Assembly: GCA_021159125.1 (NCBI GenBank)
Contig: JAGGSL010000003.1
Coordinates: 1 to 8,515 of the forward strand
Source: Thermoplasmata archaeon
GTDB lineage: Archaea; Thermoplasmatota; E2; UBA202; DSCA01
Length of the DNA stretch: 8,515 nucleotides
Direction of reading: 5' to 3'
Numbering within the stretch: position 1 is the stretch's first letter; each line of letters starts with the position of its first letter. This document shows, in pieces, positions 6,086 to 8,515 of the stretch. The translations under genes and the position numbers were made by a program. The notes under the pieces are model-generated. The model had not been told where the DNA came from. It saw nothing but the letters and a program-made list of their open reading frames with translations, and did no database searches.

Positions 6086-7086
6086 TTTTTGCTCCTCCAT
6101 TTGTAGCGATAGTAAGTCAAAGGATGGCTCACCTTCCTGCATATATCATCCATTTTTTCCACCGGACACAAACCCCATGTTTTTATTGATGAGCAGCCCG
6201 GCGTTTTATACTCTGTGCCTGAAATTTTTCCCGTGATATGCTCAATCTGGTAGCGCGACCGTTCCTCGTTGTAATCGGGCGACTTGCTGAAGAGGCGGAG
6301 TATCTCATCCGTGTCCATGCCTATAGAATGGAGAAACGTTACAAGTGCAAATCTTCCCACATGAGGAATATTTACGCCCGACTGCGCAGCGGCAAGCAAC
6401 TGGCGCATGCACGGCGGAAACTTTGAAATGCTTGCCTTTCCTATTTCAACCTTCCTTTCCATTTCCTTCCTCTGCATCAGATTTTTTATTCTTATGACAT
6501 CATCTCCGAAAACCTTTTTTATGCTTGCAGGGGGGCGCAGGTCGAGAAGTTCATTGTAAAGCCTCCTCCTCAAATTTTCCTGTATCAACCTTGCCAGCTC
6601 GACTTTTTTCAGTTCAACCCATCCGTTTTTTAAGGGCATGTTGACCAGTTTCCATTTCTCACTCCATGTCGGGGCATTTTTCAGGTAATCCGTAAAATAA
6701 ATTTTCAGTCCGTCAGTGACTTTAATGCCGAACTCTTTTGCCATGCCGGACACAAAATCATTGTCTTCCTTGATGAGGCTGGAATACGCCCTTTTCGCTT
6801 CTGCAAGTGCATATCTGCTCCTCAAAAAATCACTTCCTATGCCTGCAACAATCATTCTCGCGATAGGATATGAAAAGATGGTCATGAGAGCATCTGTCTC
6901 ATCTGCTGTCACGTAATTGCCGACCATACCTCTTTCAATCGCCTCGTTCACGCGCTGCATTCCAAGGTCTCTTGCTCTCTGGTAAAGGGGGTCATGAAGT
7001 ATTTCCTCTGTGCTTACTTCCTCCCTTCTCACAAACTCTTTTGCCTCTTTCAGGAAGGGATATTTCGCAGCAATGTAAATATTCAC
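6082..7086 (-). CDS. priL: DNA primase, large regulatory subunit PriL (iron-sulfur type)
   Basis: PriL forms the primase heterodimer with PriS and helps initiation and product-length control through a C-terminal iron-sulfur domain. The 334-residue product starts with the family-like IYIAAKYPFLKEAKEFV and ends with the conserved domain. The four expected cluster ligands are present: C226 (PPCMRQLL), C298 (PGCSS), C307 (WGLCPVE) and C316 (DDICRKVSHPL), followed by the usual TYYRYKW. The helical N-terminal domain (about 1-200) mediates PriS contact in known structures. The start is GTG at 7086, the only in-frame start before a TAG 21 bp upstream. An A/T-rich TATA element at 7106-7120 is correctly placed for a leaderless transcript. 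The TGA overlaps the priS ATG, so the two subunits are probably translationally coupled. Confidence 0.96.
   Translation of the reverse strand: MNIYIAAKYPFLKEAKEFVRREEVSTEEILHDPLYQRARDLGMQRVNEAIERGMVGNYVTADETDALMTIFSYPIARMIVAGIGSDFLRSRYALAEAKRAYSSLIKEDNDFVSGMAKEFGIKVTDGLKIYFTDYLKNAPTWSEKWKLVNMPLKNGWVELKKVELARLIQENLRRRLYNELLDLRPPASIKKVFGDDVIRIKNLMQRKEMERKVEIGKASISKFPPCMRQLLAAAQSGVNIPHVGRFALVTFLHSIGMDTDEILRLFSKSPDYNEERSRYQIEHITGKISGTEYKTPGCSSIKTWGLCPVEKMDDICRKVSHPLTYYRYKWRSKK
6091..6098 (-). promoter_or_regulatory. Ribosome binding site deciding the priS start (GGAGGAGC inside the end of priL)
   Basis: On the minus strand GGAGGAGC, which also encodes the last Trp-Arg-Ser of PriL, precedes the priS ATG by five A residues. 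This strong site together with the ATGA stop/start overlap selects 6085 over the longer in-frame start at 6142. It also implies that ribosomes finishing PriL re-initiate on PriS. Confidence 0.85.
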
Positions 7087-7105
7087 ATCATAGCATCTGC
7101 ATCGC

Positions 7106-7120
7106 TATTTAATTTTTTAT
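7106..7120 (-). promoter_or_regulatory. TATA box for the priL-priS operon
   Basis: The minus strand reads ATAAAAAATTAAATA here, centred about 26 bp before the GTG start of priL at 7086. This predicts transcription beginning at or next to the start codon. No Shine-Dalgarno precedes the GTG, which fits a leaderless first gene followed by a Shine-Dalgarno-led second gene. Confidence 0.6.
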
Positions 7121-7172
7121 GGGTGAAGGATGAAGCAGGAAGTCACCACTGTGCCTTATCCATTTTTCATGT

Positions 7173-7182
7173 ATGTTAACAT
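7173..7182. repeat. 10-bp perfect palindrome ATGTTAACAT, satellite of the two larger palindromes
   Basis: ATGTTAACAT is perfectly symmetric and contains the same TGTT and AACA half-site ends as the two 19-bp palindromes just downstream, but without the inner spacer. It abuts the first of them. It may be a weak third binding site or chance in an AT-rich promoter. Confidence 0.35.
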
Positions 7183-7203
7183 TGTTCATAACTTATAAAC
7201 AAT
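7181..7203. promoter_or_regulatory. Palindromic operator candidate 1, overlapping a TATA box
   Basis: This 23-bp inverted repeat pairs at 10 of 11 positions around its centre at 7192 (left arm ATTGTTCATAA, right arm TTATAAACAAT). It shares the outer TGTT/AACA frame and 19-bp core length with the palindrome at 7205-7223. TTATAAA at 7193-7199 sits inside its right half and is a good TATA box, which for plus-strand transcription would start RNA near 7222. A protein bound here would block TATA access. The regulator is unknown. Confidence 0.6.
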
Positions 7204-7204
7204 T

Positions 7205-7223
7205 TGTTCACGAATTGTGAACA
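7205..7223. promoter_or_regulatory. Palindromic operator candidate 2 (or hairpin followed by T6)
   Basis: TGTTCACGAATTGTGAACA is a 19-bp inverted repeat matching at 8 of 9 pairs around its centre at 7214, exactly 22 bp (about two helical turns) from the centre of the first palindrome. It covers the transcription start predicted from the TATA box at 7193-7199. The sequence is followed by TTTTTT (7224-7229), so in plus-strand RNA it could also form a 7-bp hairpin with a U tract, i.e. an attenuator-like element. The matched partner palindrome favours protein binding. Confidence 0.6.
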
Positions 7224-7273
7224 TTTTTTCCCGTGGATACAAAAAATCGAAAAGTAAATTGGGTAAACTGAAA

Positions 7274-7293
7274 TTTTTAAAAACCTTTTAAAT
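7274..7293 (+). promoter_or_regulatory. Candidate proximal TATA elements for the beta-propeller gene
   Basis: TTTTTAAAAA and CTTTTAAAT in this stretch are centred about 33-44 bp before the ATG at 7322. With normal spacing they would start transcripts between about 7304 and 7316, leaving a short leader. These would also start RNA downstream of the alternative in-frame ATG at 7292, supporting the start at 7322. The distal TATA at 7193-7199 is a competing promoter. Confidence 0.4.
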
Positions 7294-7321
7294 GTCCCAT
7301 TCCTTATATGCATGTGAAAGG

Positions 7322-8515
7322 ATGGCAAATAATAAAAACAAAAATAAAGATGGGGCAGGGAGTTATGGTTATGAGATAATCTGGGAGAAGGATTTTTCTG
7401 GTAGCTCGGGCAACATGGGGGCTGCAGTCGATTCGAATGACAATGTCGTGGTTTGCGGTGTAAATCAAAACGAGGATAAAGGGGTGGTGGTGAAATACGA
7501 TAAAGACGGCAAAGAGCTGTGGTCGGATGCCGACATGCCGGGGATATGCAATTTTTTTGCTTCCGGAAATGAAGCAATTCCAGTTGCACCTCCTGCAGTC
7601 AAAAGAGTCATTGGAAGGGAATACGGGTATTTTTTTGACGTCGCGGTCGATTCTGAAGACAATATCATAGTCGCAGGGACTTTCACAGAAGGCGGCGGAA
7701 CAAAAAGCATTATGTATGTTAAAAAATACAGCCCTGACGGCAATACACTGTGGGAAAAAACTTACTCCCCGTTTCAGATAAACATTGCATCAGGTGTTGC
7801 AGTTGACGGCAGAGGCAACATATTCCTGGCAGGCGGGGGCGGCTCCATCACCTCCCTTCTATTCAAGGGAATTGTTTTGAAAATTTCCGGGCGTACAGGC
7901 AGGATTCTCTGGAGGTCGATACGCAGGAAGGGCATGGTCACGATTTACACGAGCATTGCATCAGATTCGCAGGGAAATGCAATAGCAGCGGGTTTCACAG
8001 GCGGCGCTGGAAGCGAGGAGGATTTCGACATCATGGTCACGAGATTCGGGGGGCTGAGGGGGTGGAGGAGGCAGGAAATCACAAGAACAGGGAACAAAAC
8101 CCCGACACGCGTTGTTGCCCATGCATCCGACGGGGAAGAAAGCATTGTGGTTGTGGGCAAATCGGGAAAAGAAGACAGCCATTATCTCCTAAAACTTGAT
8201 TTCTACCTGAACGTTTTGTGGGAAATGGGCGGAGAGCAGGAAACTGCACAAGGCTTCCTGTACGGTGCAGGCATAAGAGGGAAAGAAATTGCAGTTTCCG
8301 GATACCTGGGCGGAAGCAATGAGTACTACTCTGCTCTTCATTCGCTCTCAACAGGAGAAAAATTGCTCGATATGTTTCTGGGTAAACGCGTGAGCGATTA
8401 CGTTGACGACTACATGAGGGGAGTTGCCGTTGACAGCGAAAATAACGTCATAGTCACAGGCGCCCGCACACTCGGCAAAACAATAAAACTCCGCATTATA
8501 GGGGCAGGGGATGGC
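7322..8515 (+). CDS. Seven-repeat beta-propeller protein (SBBP-like repeats), no signal peptide; 3' end outside the window
   Basis: The frame is open from ATG 7322 to the last base (398 codons). It holds seven diverged repeats of about 45 residues, each starting with an AVDSxDNIIVAG-type strand pair and usually ending in KYxxDGxxLW. Approximate positions are 31-70, 104-150, 155-200, 208-255, 260-303, 311-355 and 364-394. Clear copies are AAVDSNDNVVVCG, VAVDSEDNIIVAG, VAVDGRGNIFLAG and VAVDSENNVIVTG. This matches the SBBP/PQQ-like propeller style and is about the size of one seven-bladed ring; a 30-residue insertion separates blades 1 and 2. The N-terminus is Asn/Lys-rich (MANNKNKNKDG) with no signal peptide, odd for repeats often found in exported proteins. 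An in-frame ATG at 7292 would add MSHSLYACER but still no signal. Such propellers usually serve as binding scaffolds; the ligand is unknown. Confidence 0.88.
   Translation, partial: MANNKNKNKDGAGSYGYEIIWEKDFSGSSGNMGAAVDSNDNVVVCGVNQNEDKGVVVKYDKDGKELWSDADMPGICNFFASGNEAIPVAPPAVKRVIGREYGYFFDVAVDSEDNIIVAGTFTEGGGTKSIMYVKKYSPDGNTLWEKTYSPFQINIASGVAVDGRGNIFLAGGGGSITSLLFKGIVLKISGRTGRILWRSIRRKGMVTIYTSIASDSQGNAIAAGFTGGAGSEEDFDIMVTRFGGLRGWRRQEITRTGNKTPTRVVAHASDGEESIVVVGKSGKEDSHYLLKLDFYLNVLWEMGGEQETAQGFLYGAGIRGKEIAVSGYLGGSNEYYSALHSLSTGEKLLDMFLGKRVSDYVDDYMRGVAVDSENNVIVTGARTLGKTIKLRIIGAGDG

Noticed and set aside
6086..6142. Longer in-frame start for priS at 6142
   Set aside because: It lies wholly within priL, lacks a ribosome-binding site and adds residues not typical of PriS; the ATGA-coupled start at 6085 is much better.
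7176..7743. Minus-strand open frames across the start of the propeller gene
   Set aside because: Low-complexity Ser/Pro/His/Leu products typical of antisense frames; the plus strand here has clear repeats in frame.
7945..8351. Three overlapping minus-strand frames within the propeller gene
   Set aside because: They are mutually overlapping shadows of a repeat-rich coding region with no recognisable domains or start signals.
1..8515. Search for CRISPR arrays, tRNA/rRNA genes, transposases or attachment sites
   Set aside because: No spaced direct repeats, cloverleaf-like segments or mobile-element proteins or ends were seen by eye on either strand.

Overview
The window reads as a chromosomal segment of a euryarchaeon, most likely an uncultured member of the Thermoplasmatota. 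It carries archaeal-type S-adenosylhomocysteinase, an archaeal Gins51/Gins15-type GINS subunit and both subunits of archaeal primase (PriS, PriL). Promoters are TATA boxes placed about 25-35 bp from start codons, several mRNAs look leaderless or nearly so, and one large gene encodes a secreted, membrane-anchored, sequon-rich surface protein. The placement in Thermoplasmatota is an inference from gene style; no rRNA is present.

Layout. At 1-569 (+) is the C-terminal part of S-adenosylhomocysteine hydrolase, cut by the window edge. At 570-843 is a leader with repeated AGTGGAGG motifs, a possible 9-codon mini-ORF and a 46-codon ORF encoding little more than a signal peptide. At 867-1580 (-) is the GINS subunit. 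It is divergent, across only 43 bp, from a 1105-codon gene (1624-4941, +) for a large exported protein that I read as a distant gingipain-like (peptidase C25, caspase-fold) protein. That gene converges on priS and overlaps its end by 11 bp. At 4931-7086 (-) lies a tight priL-priS operon with an ATGA overlap. At 7087-7321 is a divergent regulatory region with two strong palindromes 22 bp apart. From 7322 to the window end (+) is a seven-repeat beta-propeller protein without a signal peptide.

How the genes relate. PriL and PriS form the primase heterodimer that lays primers for replication, and GINS is part of the archaeal CMG-like helicase. These three minus-strand genes therefore make a replication neighbourhood, and linkage of Gins15 to PriS is known from other archaea. 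The unusual feature is that the cluster is split by an oppositely oriented surface-protein gene that shares a dyad-symmetric promoter with GINS and a palindromic 3' end with priS. I see no defence system, mobile element, CRISPR array or RNA gene. The more unexplained parts are the 1105-residue surface protein, the twin-palindrome promoter region and the signal-peptide micro-ORF.
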